A DNA stretch of 64,000 nt from Parerythrobacter lutipelagi (GCF_005434975.1 NZ_SKCJ01000001.1:630001-694000), one strand, 5' to 3'. Counted from the stretch's first letter, positions 53,871-62,933 are shown. Notes: generated by a model from the sequence alone, not told the origin. Numbers and translations are program-made.

Positions 53871-54773
53871 TCAGTCTTTCAGCTTCCAGCCCGATTTGAG
53901 CACGCGGTACACAACAAGAGCCAGCACGAGGTTGAACACCAGCAAGCCGAGTGCCGCTTGCGACACCGCCATGTCCGTGTTGCCGATATCGCTTTCTCCC
54001 AGAAAACCGTATCGGAACCCCGAAATCACATAGAAGAACGGGTTGGCACGGCTGATCATCTGAAACGCCGGTGCAAGATTGCTGATCACGTAGAATGTGC
54101 CAGAGAGCAGTGACAGCGGCGCCACGATGAAGTTGCTGATCGCAGCGTTGTGATCGAATTTTTCTGCCCAGATAGAGGTCAGCAGCCCCATCAGCGCCAG
54201 CATGGTTGCCCCCATCAGGCCAAACCACACCACTGCCCAAAGATGCTCGACCGCCAGCGAAACGCCGGGATAAAAAGCCATCGCGAGGGCGACAGCCCCG
54301 CCGACCATCACCGCGCGAGTAATGGCGGCTGCGACGATGCCGGTCATCAGTTCGCCTTCGCTCAGCGGCGGCATCAGCAGATCGATGATCGTGCCCTGTA
54401 TCTTGCCTGCGAGCAGCGAGAAGCTGGAATTGGCAAAAGCGTTCTGCATCATGCCCATCACAATCAGTCCGGGTGCGACGAATGTCGCGAACGGGACACC
54501 CAGCACTTCGCGCCCTTCCCGGCCCAATGCGACAGTGAAAATGACGAGAAACAGCAATGTTGTGACCGCTGGAGCCCAGATCGTCTGCGTCTGCACCTTG
54601 AGAAAACGCCGAACCTCCTTAATATAGAGGCTCCACAAGCCGATGCGGTTGATCCCGGTGAACACGGGCACCCCGCGCGGCGGCAACCGGCTCCCTGTGC
54701 CGGACGCGTCACCCGCGATTTGCGCAGGTGAAGGCGAAGACGATTTCTCGGCGGTGCGGGCTTGATCGGCCAT
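53871..54773 (-). CDS. ABC-2 type transporter permease
   Basis: The 300-residue membrane protein has the ABC-2 pattern: WSLYIKEVRRFLKVQTQTIWAPAVTTLLFL (about residues 45-75, split), a coupling region, VAPGLIVMGMMQNAFANSSFSLL, and a C-terminal LSLLSGTFYVISNLAPAFQMISRANPFFY typical of the family. About six helices. It is like drug or lipid exporters of the NodJ/YadH type. No ATPase gene is beside it, so its partner must be elsewhere. The start at 54773 is the ATG of MADQARTAEK; a longer frame from 54836 is open. Confidence 0.88.
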   Translation of the reverse strand: MADQARTAEKSSSPSPAQIAGDASGTGSRLPPRGVPVFTGINRIGLWSLYIKEVRRFLKVQTQTIWAPAVTTLLFLVIFTVALGREGREVLGVPFATFVAPGLIVMGMMQNAFANSSFSLLAGKIQGTIIDLLMPPLSEGELMTGIVAAAITRAVMVGGAVALAMAFYPGVSLAVEHLWAVVWFGLMGATMLALMGLLTSIWAEKFDHNAAISNFIVAPLSLLSGTFYVISNLAPAFQMISRANPFFYVISGFRYGFLGESDIGNTDMAVSQAALGLLVFNLVLALVVYRVLKSGWKLKD

Positions 54774-54859
54774 AGGGGCGCGCCTAGGGCGAATGGCTTG
54801 CACTGGCAAGCGGCCCGATGATTCTGCGCCGGACAATAGAGCACTGGATTGAGCATAGA

Positions 54860-55546
54860 ATGAGCTGGACTGACGAACGTATCGCCACTCTGAAAAAGAT
54901 GTGGGAAGGCGGATCGACCGCGAGCCAGATTGCCGAAGAACTCGGCGGTGTGTCGCGCAATGCGGTTATCGGCAAGGCTCACCGCCTTGGCCTGAAATCG
55001 CGTCCCTCGCCGGTCAAGGCGAATGACAAGAAGAAAGCCAAGACCAAAGCTGCGGCCAAACCGGTGGCGCCCAAGCGGGCTGTACCGAAACCGGCTGCGA
55101 AAAGGGCGGCCCCTGCGCAGCCCGCTGCGCCCGCCGCAGCCAAGCCGGCGCAACCTTCCAGCGGCGGCAGCAACGCACCGCAGCCGATGCCCAACCCGGT
55201 TCCTGACCTGCCGAAGATCGTTTCCGTCGGCCCCGGCGGTTTTCTGCGGCAAGGTCCGGGCGACCAGCAGCCTCCGATTCCGCCGGCACCACCGCGCAGG
55301 CTGGTGCCTGCCAAGCCCGATCCGTCGATTGCCGACAAGACCAGCCTGCTCGACCTCAGCGACAAGGTTTGCCGCTGGCCGATGGGCCACCCAGGCGAAG
55401 CCGATTTCCATTTCTGCGGCCACGCGGTGAACCCCGGCTTCCCGTATTGCGTCGAACATTGCGGGCGCGCGTTCCAGGCACAGCTGCCGCGCGGTGCCCG
55501 CCGGCCCCCACCGCCCCTGCCATTTGGCGGTCCGCGCGTGCGCTGA
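54860..55546 (+). CDS. gcrA: GcrA family cell-cycle regulator
   Basis: GcrA is the alphaproteobacterial cell-cycle transcription factor that works with sigma-70 at CcrM-methylated GANTC sites. The 228-residue product has an N-terminal HTH (MSWTDERIATLKKMW, then GVSRNAVIGKAHRLGLKSRP), a long Lys/Ala/Pro linker (about 50-160) and a C-terminal CRWPMGHPGEADFHFCGHAV with more cysteines (YCVEHCGRAF), probably a small metal-binding or RNA-polymerase-binding domain. A GATTC (a GANTC site) lies in the 87-bp upstream gap. The start at 54860 is the family ATG. Confidence 0.94.
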   Translation: MSWTDERIATLKKMWEGGSTASQIAEELGGVSRNAVIGKAHRLGLKSRPSPVKANDKKKAKTKAAAKPVAPKRAVPKPAAKRAAPAQPAAPAAAKPAQPSSGGSNAPQPMPNPVPDLPKIVSVGPGGFLRQGPGDQQPPIPPAPPRRLVPAKPDPSIADKTSLLDLSDKVCRWPMGHPGEADFHFCGHAVNPGFPYCVEHCGRAFQAQLPRGARRPPPPLPFGGPRVR

Positions 55547-55579
55547 TAACGGCCAACAAAACACAGCTTGATTACGGCA

Positions 55580-55612
55580 GGGGCTGCAAGTTTCGGACTT
55601 GCGGCCCCTTGT
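55580..55612 (+). terminator. Terminator after gcrA
   Basis: GGGGCTGCAAGT (55580-55591) pairs with ACTTGCGGCCCC (55597-55608), with one mismatch, around TTCGG and is followed by TTGT. It starts 34 bases after the gcrA stop and precedes modA. Confidence 0.8.
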
Positions 55613-55656
55613 CATATCCGCTCGACATATTCGGCTCTCCCGGCATAAAGGGCGCG

Positions 55657-56406
55657 ATGTTTCGCCTGAGTCTGATCCTGTTGGCAATTCTCGGCGCAGT
55701 CGCAGCCTGCACTCCATCTGAGCCAAAAGGGCCGGTGGTTTTTGCAGCGTCGAGCTTGCAGGCGCCGCTGGAAGATCTCGCCGCACAATGGGAAGCCAGC
55801 GGGCGGCCCGCTCCGGTCCTGTCGTTTGCCGCATCGGCCACACTGGCCCGGCAAATCGAAAACGGCGCGCCAAGCGACATCTATATCAGCGCTGATCGCC
55901 AATGGATTGATTTCCTGCTCGACGAGAGCGGCAACGATGAATCGGTCTTGCGCCTTATCGCCCGGAATCGCCTCGTCCTGGCGCGCCATGCCGATGGCAA
56001 GGAATGGTCACGCGAGTCCGTGTTTGGCTCGCTGGACAGTTTGGCCATCGCAACCGGTGATCCGCAAACTGTTCCGCTGGGCCGTTTTGCGCAGGAAGCG
56101 CTTGTTTCCGAGAATTTGTGGGACGCGGCCGAGCCCAATATCGTCGGCGCGCAGTCTGCGCGGGCGGCTGCTGTTCTGGTCAGCCGCGGCGAAGCCCCGC
56201 TCGGCGTGCTTTACGCCAGCGATGCCGACAACACGGATGCCGTGGAGGTAGTGGCGATCTTCCCCTCGGCCAGCCACAGTCCGATCGAGTATTTCGCCAC
56301 TCGGCTGCCCGCCAGCGCACACCCAGACGCAGACAGTTTCCTCGAATTTCTCGCATCCGCAGAGGCCGCAAATGTTTTTGCGCGGCATGGCTTCGTGCGC
56401 CCATGA
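55657..56406 (+). CDS. modA: Molybdate ABC transporter substrate-binding lipoprotein
   Basis: ModA binds molybdate (or tungstate) and passes it to the ModB permease. The 249-residue product has a lipobox (AVAAC, Cys18), the oxyanion-binding VVFAASSLQAPLEDLA, then SFAASATLARQIENGAPSDIYISADRQWID (split at about residues 52-80). The C-terminal half has VGAQSARAAAVLVSRGEAPLGVLYASDA, as usual for ModA. The gene starts 44 bp after the gcrA terminator and overlaps modB by 4 bases (ATGA). Confidence 0.92.
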   Translation: MFRLSLILLAILGAVAACTPSEPKGPVVFAASSLQAPLEDLAAQWEASGRPAPVLSFAASATLARQIENGAPSDIYISADRQWIDFLLDESGNDESVLRLIARNRLVLARHADGKEWSRESVFGSLDSLAIATGDPQTVPLGRFAQEALVSENLWDAAEPNIVGAQSARAAAVLVSRGEAPLGVLYASDADNTDAVEVVAIFPSASHSPIEYFATRLPASAHPDADSFLEFLASAEAANVFARHGFVRP

Positions 56407-57104
56407 TGGCGCCGCTCAGCGCCGCCGAGTGGGACAGTATCGCGTTATCGCTCCAAGTCAGCCTGATCGCCGTCGGCCTCACTTTGCCGATTGCCTATGC
56501 TCTTGCCTGGCTGCTCGCCCGCAGACGCTTTCCCGGCCGTATGCTGCTCGACGCGCTGGTTCATTTGCCGCTGGTCGTTCCGCCGGTAGTCACCGGATAT
56601 ATCCTGCTGCTGCTGTTCGGGAGGACCGGACCTATCGGCGGCTGGCTGGAAGCCACCTTTGGTTTGACGCTGATGTTCCGCTGGACCGGCGCAGCGCTCG
56701 CGGCAGCGGTGATGGCGCTGCCATTGATGGTTCGCGCGATGCGGCTGTCGATCGAAGCCGTGGACCGAAAACTGGTGGATGCGGCCCGCACCTTGGGGGC
56801 AAGTCGCTGGCACGCATTTCGTACGATCACGCTCCCCCTCTCCATCCCGGGCATCCTTGCTGCGCTGGTGCTCGGCTTTGCACGGAGCATCGGTGAATTC
56901 GGTGCGACGATTACCTTCGTGTCCAATATCCCGGGTGAAACGCGCACTTTGCCGCTGGCGATCTACAGCGCGCTGCAGGTGCCGGGCACCGATATTGCCG
57001 TCGCCCGATTGGCGGTCATCGCTGTCTTGCTGTCGCTTGCTGCTCTCGTGCTGAGCGAATGGCTGATTCGTCGCAGCAGCGGGAAAGATGCACATGTCGT
57101 TTGA
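56403..57104 (+). CDS. modB: Molybdate ABC transporter permease
   Basis: The 233-residue inner-membrane protein has five or more hydrophobic helices and the permease (EAA) loop ARTLGASRWHAFRTITLPLSIPGI near residue 129, which contacts the ATPase. FARSIGEFGATITFVSNIPGETRTLP near 160 is the ModB-specific stretch (split). It overlaps modA by 4 bases and modC by up to 17. Confidence 0.94.
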   Translation: MMAPLSAAEWDSIALSLQVSLIAVGLTLPIAYALAWLLARRRFPGRMLLDALVHLPLVVPPVVTGYILLLLFGRTGPIGGWLEATFGLTLMFRWTGAALAAAVMALPLMVRAMRLSIEAVDRKLVDAARTLGASRWHAFRTITLPLSIPGILAALVLGFARSIGEFGATITFVSNIPGETRTLPLAIYSALQVPGTDIAVARLAVIAVLLSLAALVLSEWLIRRSSGKDAHVV

Positions 57105-57726
57105 CATCCATTTCGCCAAGCGCATCGGCAAGCGGGACATTGCGATGGAAATCGTCAGTGATGCTTCGCTGGTGGCGGTTGTCGGCCCCTCAGGCGTGGG
57201 CAAAACGACCGCTCTCAATTGCATTGCCGGTTTGCTGCGGCCCGAGTCAGGGAGGATTGCGATCGATGGCCAGATGCTGTTCGACAGCGATCGCCATATC
57301 GATCTGCCACCGGAACGCCGACGCTGCGGTTATGTGTTTCAGGACTGCCGGCTCTTCCCGCATCTGACGGTGGAGCAGAATCTCGGTTACGGCGAAGCGC
57401 TCGCGGCGGATTCCGCAGGGCTCGCGAAACGATCCGATTTGATCGAACTGTTCGATATTGCGCAATTGCTGGAACGCCGACCAGCCACGCTGTCAGGCGG
57501 GGAAACACGCCGTGTCGCAATTGCAAGGGCGTTGCTCTCGGTTCCCCGATTTCTGCTGCTCGATGAACCGCTTGCGTCGCTCGATCAGGATCGGGGTGAA
57601 CAGGTCTTGCAATGTATCGAACGCGCGCGTGACGGGCTTGGAATCCCGATCCTGTATGTGAGCCACAATGCGGCGGAAGTGACCCGGCTGACCGACAGGG
57701 TGGTCGATCTTGCAATGTCCCGCTAA
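57088..57726 (+). CDS. modC: Molybdate ABC transporter ATPase, short form
   Basis: This is the ATPase of the molybdate importer. The 212-residue product has Walker A GPSGVGKTT near residues 33-41, the Q-loop VFQDCRLFPHLTV near 84, signature LSGGETRRVAIARAL near 135 and Walker B FLLLDEPLASLD near 155. It stops just after the nucleotide-binding domain, so the C-terminal TOBE (Mop) domain of full-length ModC is missing. It may start at the ATG at 57094. Confidence 0.9.
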   Translation: MHMSFDIHFAKRIGKRDIAMEIVSDASLVAVVGPSGVGKTTALNCIAGLLRPESGRIAIDGQMLFDSDRHIDLPPERRRCGYVFQDCRLFPHLTVEQNLGYGEALAADSAGLAKRSDLIELFDIAQLLERRPATLSGGETRRVAIARALLSVPRFLLLDEPLASLDQDRGEQVLQCIERARDGLGIPILYVSHNAAEVTRLTDRVVDLAMSR

Positions 57727-57753
57727 GCCCTGTTGCTCACAGGAGGAACACTG

Positions 57754-58278
57754 ATGGCACTGTCACTGCGCGACGCGCTGATCCCGGGCTGGTTGCAGGT
57801 AACGGCTTCGGTCCGTGCCCTGGTCGACAAGGCAGACGATTGGTGTGAGCAGAACGGACACTCGCAGGCCGAGATGCTGGGTGCCAAGCTGGCGCATGAC
57901 ATGCTGCCGTTCGAGTATCAGGTCAAAAGTTGCTGGACTCACTCGGCGCACGCGCTCGACTGTGTGAAAGACGGCAAGTTCGTGCCGCATATGGACCCGC
58001 CGCCAGACAGTCTCGACGGGCTTCGCGTATTGCTCGACAAGGCCAGCGAGACGATGCAAAACACAGACACCGATGCGCTGGAACAGATCGCGGGGAATGA
58101 CATGGTCTTTGCCATAGGCGAGAATTTCCGGCGCAATTTTACCGTTCAGAACTTCCTCCTCGGATTTTCCCAACCCAACTTCTATTTTCATGCGGCAACA
58201 GCTTACGACATCCTGCGGATGAAGGGGCTCGAGATCGGCAAGCGCGACTATCTTGGACAATTGCCGGTCGAAGACTGA
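57754..58278 (+). CDS. DUF1993 domain-containing protein
   Basis: The 174-residue protein matches DUF1993, a helix-rich family of DinB-like fold with conserved His and Asp residues; here HSQAEMLGAKLAHDMLPFEYQV in part, SHALD-like SAHALDCVKDGK, and QPNFYFHAATAYDILR. It may bind a metal; function unknown. An excellent AGGAGG site precedes the ATG at 57754. It follows modC by 27 bp and may be part of the same transcript. Confidence 0.86.
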   Translation: MALSLRDALIPGWLQVTASVRALVDKADDWCEQNGHSQAEMLGAKLAHDMLPFEYQVKSCWTHSAHALDCVKDGKFVPHMDPPPDSLDGLRVLLDKASETMQNTDTDALEQIAGNDMVFAIGENFRRNFTVQNFLLGFSQPNFYFHAATAYDILRMKGLEIGKRDYLGQLPVED

Positions 58279-58304
58279 ACGCGGCTCAACTCAAGAGAAA
58301 CCTT

Positions 58305-59246
58305 ATGAAAAATCCGCTGCGCTTCGGCGCAATCTTTCCGATCGCGCCTTGCCTGTTGGCGGCCGCAGCGACCGCGACCGGTGCACAGGCGGCGTTGCCT
58401 GATCCGGTGCGTGCGATGATCGATGCCGCCATAGAAACCGGTGATGCGGACAAGGTCGCGACAATTGCCGAGCTGGCGAAAGCAACCAATCCGGATGATG
58501 TGGATGAGATCGATGCGGTCTTGGCCGCTTTCGATGCCGAGCAAGCGCGGCTTGCGGCACAAGCCGCCGAGCAGGAAGAGCGCGCCATTCGCGAAGCCGG
58601 ACTGTTCGACAACTGGTCCGGTCGCGGCCAGCTGGGTGCTTTTCGTTCTACCGGAAACAGCAGCAACACCGGGGTGACTGCCGCGCTCAAATTGCAGCGT
58701 GAAGGCATCGACTGGCGGCACAAATTGTCTGCCGTTGCGGACTATCAGCGCAACAATGGTGTCACTACGCGCGAGCAGTTCCACATCGCCTATGAGCCGA
58801 ATTACAAGCTGTCGGGCCGGCTCTACCTCTATGGGCTTGGCCAATACGAGCGCGACCGGTTTCAAGGCTTTTCGGCGCGCTATGCCGCATCGGCAGGGAT
58901 TGGCTATCTCGTCATCGATGACGACGCCATTCAGCTTTCGGTGGACGGCGGTCCCGCTTATCGGCGAACCGAATTGATTGGTGGCGATACGACCGAACGG
59001 CTCGGCGGGCGCGCAGCGCTCGACCTGGACTGGCGAATCGCCGATTCGATCAAGCTGACCGAGGACGCGAGCGCAATGCTGCAAGCGGGATCGACCACAC
59101 TGCTCGCCAGCACCGGAGTGGAAATCAAGATCGACGACAGCATGTCTGCCGGCATCGCCTATGTGATCGAACATGAAACCGATCCGCCAGCCGGTTCGGT
59201 CAAGACCGACACACTGACGCGCATCACGCTGATCTACGATTTCTGA
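58305..59246 (+). CDS. DUF481 outer-membrane protein
   Basis: The 313-residue protein has a signal peptide (cleavage after TGAQA), an Ala/Glu-rich coiled stretch (about 55-95) and a DUF481/YdiY-type beta-barrel of repeats (GRGQLGAFRSTGNSSNTGV, YKLSGRLYLYGLGQYERDRF, LTRITLIYDF). It ends in Phe, as outer-membrane barrels do. Function unknown. Its 3' end overlaps the convergent DUF3142 gene by 13 bases. Confidence 0.88.
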   Translation: MKNPLRFGAIFPIAPCLLAAAATATGAQAALPDPVRAMIDAAIETGDADKVATIAELAKATNPDDVDEIDAVLAAFDAEQARLAAQAAEQEERAIREAGLFDNWSGRGQLGAFRSTGNSSNTGVTAALKLQREGIDWRHKLSAVADYQRNNGVTTREQFHIAYEPNYKLSGRLYLYGLGQYERDRFQGFSARYAASAGIGYLVIDDDAIQLSVDGGPAYRRTELIGGDTTERLGGRAALDLDWRIADSIKLTEDASAMLQAGSTTLLASTGVEIKIDDSMSAGIAYVIEHETDPPAGSVKTDTLTRITLIYDF

Positions 59247-59998
59247 CGAAACCGTTTGGCCAGCAGGAACACGATATACCCTTTGAAACAGGGGTCTTGG
59301 GCGAGATGGGCGGGCGCGCGCCATTCTCCGCCCTGGACCACCGCAACCCGGAAAGGCATTTGCAGCCTTTCGGTCGCTGCAAGATAGCGCGCATAGTCAG
59401 GCGTCGTCGTGGTCTCTCGATAGGTCTGGATGACAATTTCGTCGAGAGCGGCGCGTAAAGCGGCGAGATCCGCATCGGAGGCATTGGTCGGCCAGTCCAT
59501 CAACCCGGTGGCTGATAGCTGCATCCCTTCCGGCAGCTGCGCACGCAAAGCGCCGAGAAAGTTTGCGTAATTGCCGAGCTGGCCGGTCGAGGAATCGAAA
59601 TCGACCTGTACGCCTGTCAGCTCGCCGCTTCGGTCCCAGCGGCGCGCGGCTTCCGACAGCTGCGCATAGGCCGGTTCCCCCCAGTCGAGCCGCTCGGCCC
59701 GGACGACCAGCCACATTTCGCCCGCACCGCCGGATGGGACTGTGCGGCGCAGCGGCACGATCCGGTCAGGATCACCCCTCCGCAATTCGCCCCACAAGAG
59801 GTAGACCGCATCGGCCCGCTCCATCGAGGGCGGCGGCTCAACCCCGCTCCACAGGTAAAACGCGGAATATTCTGACGGATCGACCCTGGCAGGTTGCGCG
59901 CTCTCCCTGCTGCACGCGGCGAGCCCGAGCGCGAGGAAAAGCGCGAGCCAACGCTTACCAGTAATAGTCCAACCCCTGCGCCCATTTGGTGGCGCCAT
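59234..59998 (-). CDS. DUF3142 lipoprotein
   Basis: The 254-residue protein has a lipobox (LGLAAC, Cys29) and the DUF3142 pattern: YSAFYLWSGVEPPP, ADAVYLLWGEL, VQVDFDSSTGQLGNYANFLGALRAQLPEG (split) and DWPTNASDADLAALRAALDEIVIQTYRE. The fold suggests a TIM-barrel glycosidase-like protein, with Asp in VDFDS as a possible catalytic residue, but no activity is established. I chose the ATG at 59998, which overlaps the upstream 717-residue gene by 44 bases. Probably attached to the inner or outer membrane. Confidence 0.84.
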   Translation of the reverse strand: MAPPNGRRGWTITGKRWLALFLALGLAACSRESAQPARVDPSEYSAFYLWSGVEPPPSMERADAVYLLWGELRRGDPDRIVPLRRTVPSGGAGEMWLVVRAERLDWGEPAYAQLSEAARRWDRSGELTGVQVDFDSSTGQLGNYANFLGALRAQLPEGMQLSATGLMDWPTNASDADLAALRAALDEIVIQTYRETTTTPDYARYLAATERLQMPFRVAVVQGGEWRAPAHLAQDPCFKGYIVFLLAKRFRQKS

Positions 59999-62108
59999 AG
60001 TCACGCTTGATACGGTCGAACCACGCCTTGCGCTGGCTTTCCTCGACCCCGTCGCCGCCGCAGGTGTTGTGGTTGGCAGGAGCATAACAGCGAATGGCGC
60101 GATAGAGCGCGTAAGCGCGCTGATCACGCGATGCGCGGCGGTCGGCCATTATCGCAGTGTAGAAGTCATGTCGCGGGGTCACATCGCCGGGATATGTCTG
60201 CGTATCGCCCAGCTGCGGCGGTACGCCTTCCTCTTCATAGCGGCTATGCAATTCGAACTCGTCGAAGCCATTCAGGCGATAGAAGTCACCGAGGCACAAC
60301 CGGCCATCCACATCACGCGGATCGCGTGCCAGGGTTTGCGCGGTCTTTGCCAGGGTCGGACAGGCATAGCCATCTGACCACTTGCCATCGGTGAACAGGT
60401 TTAGCGGCGGCACCTCGGCTTCATAGATCCCCCACAGCCCGTATTGCTCCTCATCGGGATTAAATTTCGACGCGAACGGATAGTCCGCCATGAACCCGGC
60501 GTATTCGCCATGGCGCAATTGCTTGAGCAACACGGTGAACAGCGCGAAGGCCTGCTCGCTCGGGTCGGCATCCTCCGCGCGGACCTGTTGCTTGAGGATA
60601 TCGGGACCGGCTGACCCGCCGAGCAGGATCCGCCGGATGCGCGCATCCGTTATCGGGGAATCGGAGGCAAAGACCTTGTCCAGCTTGCCCTGCTGCTCCC
60701 ACAAGCGCGCAAGTGCCAGCTCGACCGAAGGCCGCTGGTAAATGCCTTTTGCCCCGTTGATCAGTTCGAGCCAGAAGCCTTCCTCGTTGCGATCCCCCAG
60801 GGCATGGAGCGCCAGCCCGCGCAAATACTGGCGACTGAAAGCGAGCGGCGTGTAGCTTTCCCGGCGGGCATCGTCCGGCAGCAGGTCCCGCACCGCACGG
60901 TAATCTTTCGCGACGTAGAATGCATGGTTGGCTTTCACGAAGCCATAAAGCTCCGGGTGATCGCCGAAGATGTCGGCCTGAGCTTCGATCTCCTCGATCG
61001 AAATTGCGTCGGCACCGAATTGCTGCTGCTCGGCCTCGTAGTTCCAGCTGCGCATCCTGCGCAAGTCATCTACCGCCTGCAACACGGGATCGGCAGGTGC
61101 CGCCCGGCCATCGCGCACAAGCCATTTGTCATCGACCTCTTCGATCAGCTGTGCCGCTTCCTCCTGTGCCGGGTCGATCTCTGACAACAGCTCGGCATAG
61201 ACCGCCCCGAGCCTGTCATATTCCCTCTGCAGCCACAGCGCCTTGCGGATCAGGCCGCGCGCCGAGCTGGCGTAACGCCCTCCGGGATAGGCATTCAGAT
61301 AAGCGTGAAACGCGTCTTCAGATCCCTTGGCAATCGAGCCATCCGCTGCTGCGACATCAGTGTATCCCCAGCGATCCTCTGCCGTCGCGATAGCTTCATT
61401 GAGCCGGGTGCGAGCGATCATGTACGAAGAGGTTTCAGCAACCCAGGGGTCGGTTCCGTCCTCCTGGAGCATGGTGTAATATTGCTCGGCGCGTTTCCAT
61501 TCGCCGCTGTAGAAACTGGCCGACCCTTCGAGATAAGCCATGAAATTAAGCGCGGGATCGGCGGCGATCGGGCTTGCGATATTGGCGAAGTACCCGCCCT
61601 GCCCCGGAGCGCCCCATGTGCCGGGACCGTTCTTGCAGGCATCCGTCAAACGCTCTCTCGATTGAGTCAGAAGTTCCAGCTCATCGCGATCGAGCGCCGG
61701 CCTGTCACGCAAGGCAGTGAGGAATGCCGCCCGGCCGCTATCTATCGTCTGGCACCGATCGCCATAACCATAGAGGATCGATCCGGAATCCGCCTCTTCA
61801 TCATACGGCTCGGGCGGAAACCAGGCATCGCGCAGATCCTGCCAGCGGATGAAGTTTCTGCCATAAAAGCTGCGCCATTCAAGATCGGGGTAGTTCCGAT
61901 CACGCCCGTCAACACCTGCCCTGTCCTGCAAAAGCAGGAAGATGTTGATCCGGGTATCGTTGCCGGGAGAAATGGCGATCTGGCTTGTGCAAGCCAGATC
62001 CCGATTTTCCGGGCGCCAGTCGGGCGTACAATAGGCACCGCCCGCAAGCGCCGGCAATGCCCAGACGCTCGCCACGAAAGCCCCCAATCCCAGGATTGAT
62101 TTGCGCAT
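59955..62108 (-). CDS. Large secreted helical-repeat protein, function unknown
   Basis: The 717-residue protein has a signal peptide (MRKSILGLGAFVASVWALPALAGG) and then is helical and Ala/Asp-rich, with TPR-like segments such as EWKRAEQYYTMLQEDG, YASSARGLIRKALWLQREYDRLG and RQYLRGLALHALGDRNEEGF. A C-terminal part has DQRAYALYRAIRCYAPANHNTCGG and ends WAQGLDYYW. It has few family marks, but I recall such large proteins beside DUF3142 genes. A GGGGAGGG site precedes the ATG at 62108. It shares an operon with the DUF3142 lipoprotein and may form a periplasmic complex with it. Confidence 0.82.
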   Translation of the reverse strand: MRKSILGLGAFVASVWALPALAGGAYCTPDWRPENRDLACTSQIAISPGNDTRINIFLLLQDRAGVDGRDRNYPDLEWRSFYGRNFIRWQDLRDAWFPPEPYDEEADSGSILYGYGDRCQTIDSGRAAFLTALRDRPALDRDELELLTQSRERLTDACKNGPGTWGAPGQGGYFANIASPIAADPALNFMAYLEGSASFYSGEWKRAEQYYTMLQEDGTDPWVAETSSYMIARTRLNEAIATAEDRWGYTDVAAADGSIAKGSEDAFHAYLNAYPGGRYASSARGLIRKALWLQREYDRLGAVYAELLSEIDPAQEEAAQLIEEVDDKWLVRDGRAAPADPVLQAVDDLRRMRSWNYEAEQQQFGADAISIEEIEAQADIFGDHPELYGFVKANHAFYVAKDYRAVRDLLPDDARRESYTPLAFSRQYLRGLALHALGDRNEEGFWLELINGAKGIYQRPSVELALARLWEQQGKLDKVFASDSPITDARIRRILLGGSAGPDILKQQVRAEDADPSEQAFALFTVLLKQLRHGEYAGFMADYPFASKFNPDEEQYGLWGIYEAEVPPLNLFTDGKWSDGYACPTLAKTAQTLARDPRDVDGRLCLGDFYRLNGFDEFELHSRYEEEGVPPQLGDTQTYPGDVTPRHDFYTAIMADRRASRDQRAYALYRAIRCYAPANHNTCGGDGVEESQRKAWFDRIKRDYGATKWAQGLDYYW

Positions 62109-62204
62109 GTCGTGCCCTCCCCACCTGTACAGCGCAGCCATCATTCCACACGATGTATGAACTGCGCAAGAACGCGCATTGGATATGTCAGCAGCGGACT
62201 TGCT

Positions 62205-62903
62205 TTAGCGGACCCTGGTCGCGAACCAGATGGTGTGATGGGGACCCTTGTTGTTCGGACGGGCGCGAACCGTCTGCACATCGACCATCAGCCCGGCATC
62301 TTTGAGCCGCCCGGTGAACTTGTGATCGGGCGCAGCAGACCACACCGCAAGCACGCCGCCGACTTCCAGCGCATCACGCATCCGGGCAATCCCGGTCCGC
62401 GTATAGAGCCGCTCATTGCCTTCGCGCACGATGCCATCGGGACCATTGTCGACATCGAGCAGGATCCCATCATAGAGCGGCGTGGTCCCGTCACCGGCGT
62501 CGTCGATCAGCGCAGCAACGTCGGCAAGGATAACCTCACCGCGCGGATCCTTCAGGCAATCTCCGGTCAGATGCGCCAGCGGACCTTCCGCCCACTGGAG
62601 GATTTCCGGCACGACTTCCGCCACCACGATTTTTGCGTCCTGCGGCGCATGTTCCAGCGCCGAGCGGAAGGTAAAGCCCATGCCATAGCCGCCGATCAGG
62701 ATGCGCGGCGCAGGCTTGTCGATCCGTTCGAGCGTCAGCCGCGCGAGCTGTTCTTCGCTGAACTGCATCCGCGTGCCCATCAACTCGTCGCGTCCAAGCA
62801 TGATGATGAAATCGCGCCCATGGCTGACGAGCGTCAGCTCCTCCCCATCGGGGATGCGGGCGGTGGCTATGGTTTCGCGGGGTAACACTGGTTGATTCTC
62901 CAA
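62205..62903 (-). CDS. Spermidine-synthase-like/SAM-dependent methyltransferase-fold protein
   Basis: The 232-residue protein has the nucleotide-binding fold of spermidine synthases: RILIGGYGMGFTFRSALEH near residues 67-85, VVAEVVPEILQWAEG near 93 and YDGILLDVDNGPDG near 144, whose Asp replaces the usual DxxD/P. The region usually forming the putrescine gate is short, so the true activity is uncertain. It starts just past the pnp terminator and lies 96 bp before the large repeat-protein gene. Confidence 0.85.
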   Translation of the reverse strand: MENQPVLPRETIATARIPDGEELTLVSHGRDFIIMLGRDELMGTRMQFSEEQLARLTLERIDKPAPRILIGGYGMGFTFRSALEHAPQDAKIVVAEVVPEILQWAEGPLAHLTGDCLKDPRGEVILADVAALIDDAGDGTTPLYDGILLDVDNGPDGIVREGNERLYTRTGIARMRDALEVGGVLAVWSAAPDHKFTGRLKDAGLMVDVQTVRARPNNKGPHHTIWFATRVR

Positions 62904-62933
62904 ACAGAAAGGGCCGCCCTTTCGAGCGGCCCT
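62903..62933 (-). terminator. Terminator after pnp
   Basis: AGGGCCGC (62910-62917) pairs with GCGGCCCT (62926-62933), reading on the minus strand into TTTCTGTTTGG. It lies between the pnp stop and the start of the spermidine-synthase-like gene, so pnp ends here. Confidence 0.85.

Noticed and set aside
54464-55873. A 469-codon open frame on the minus strand over gcrA
   Set aside because: It crosses gcrA, the terminator and modA on the other strand and overlaps the permease; the sequence is low-complexity.
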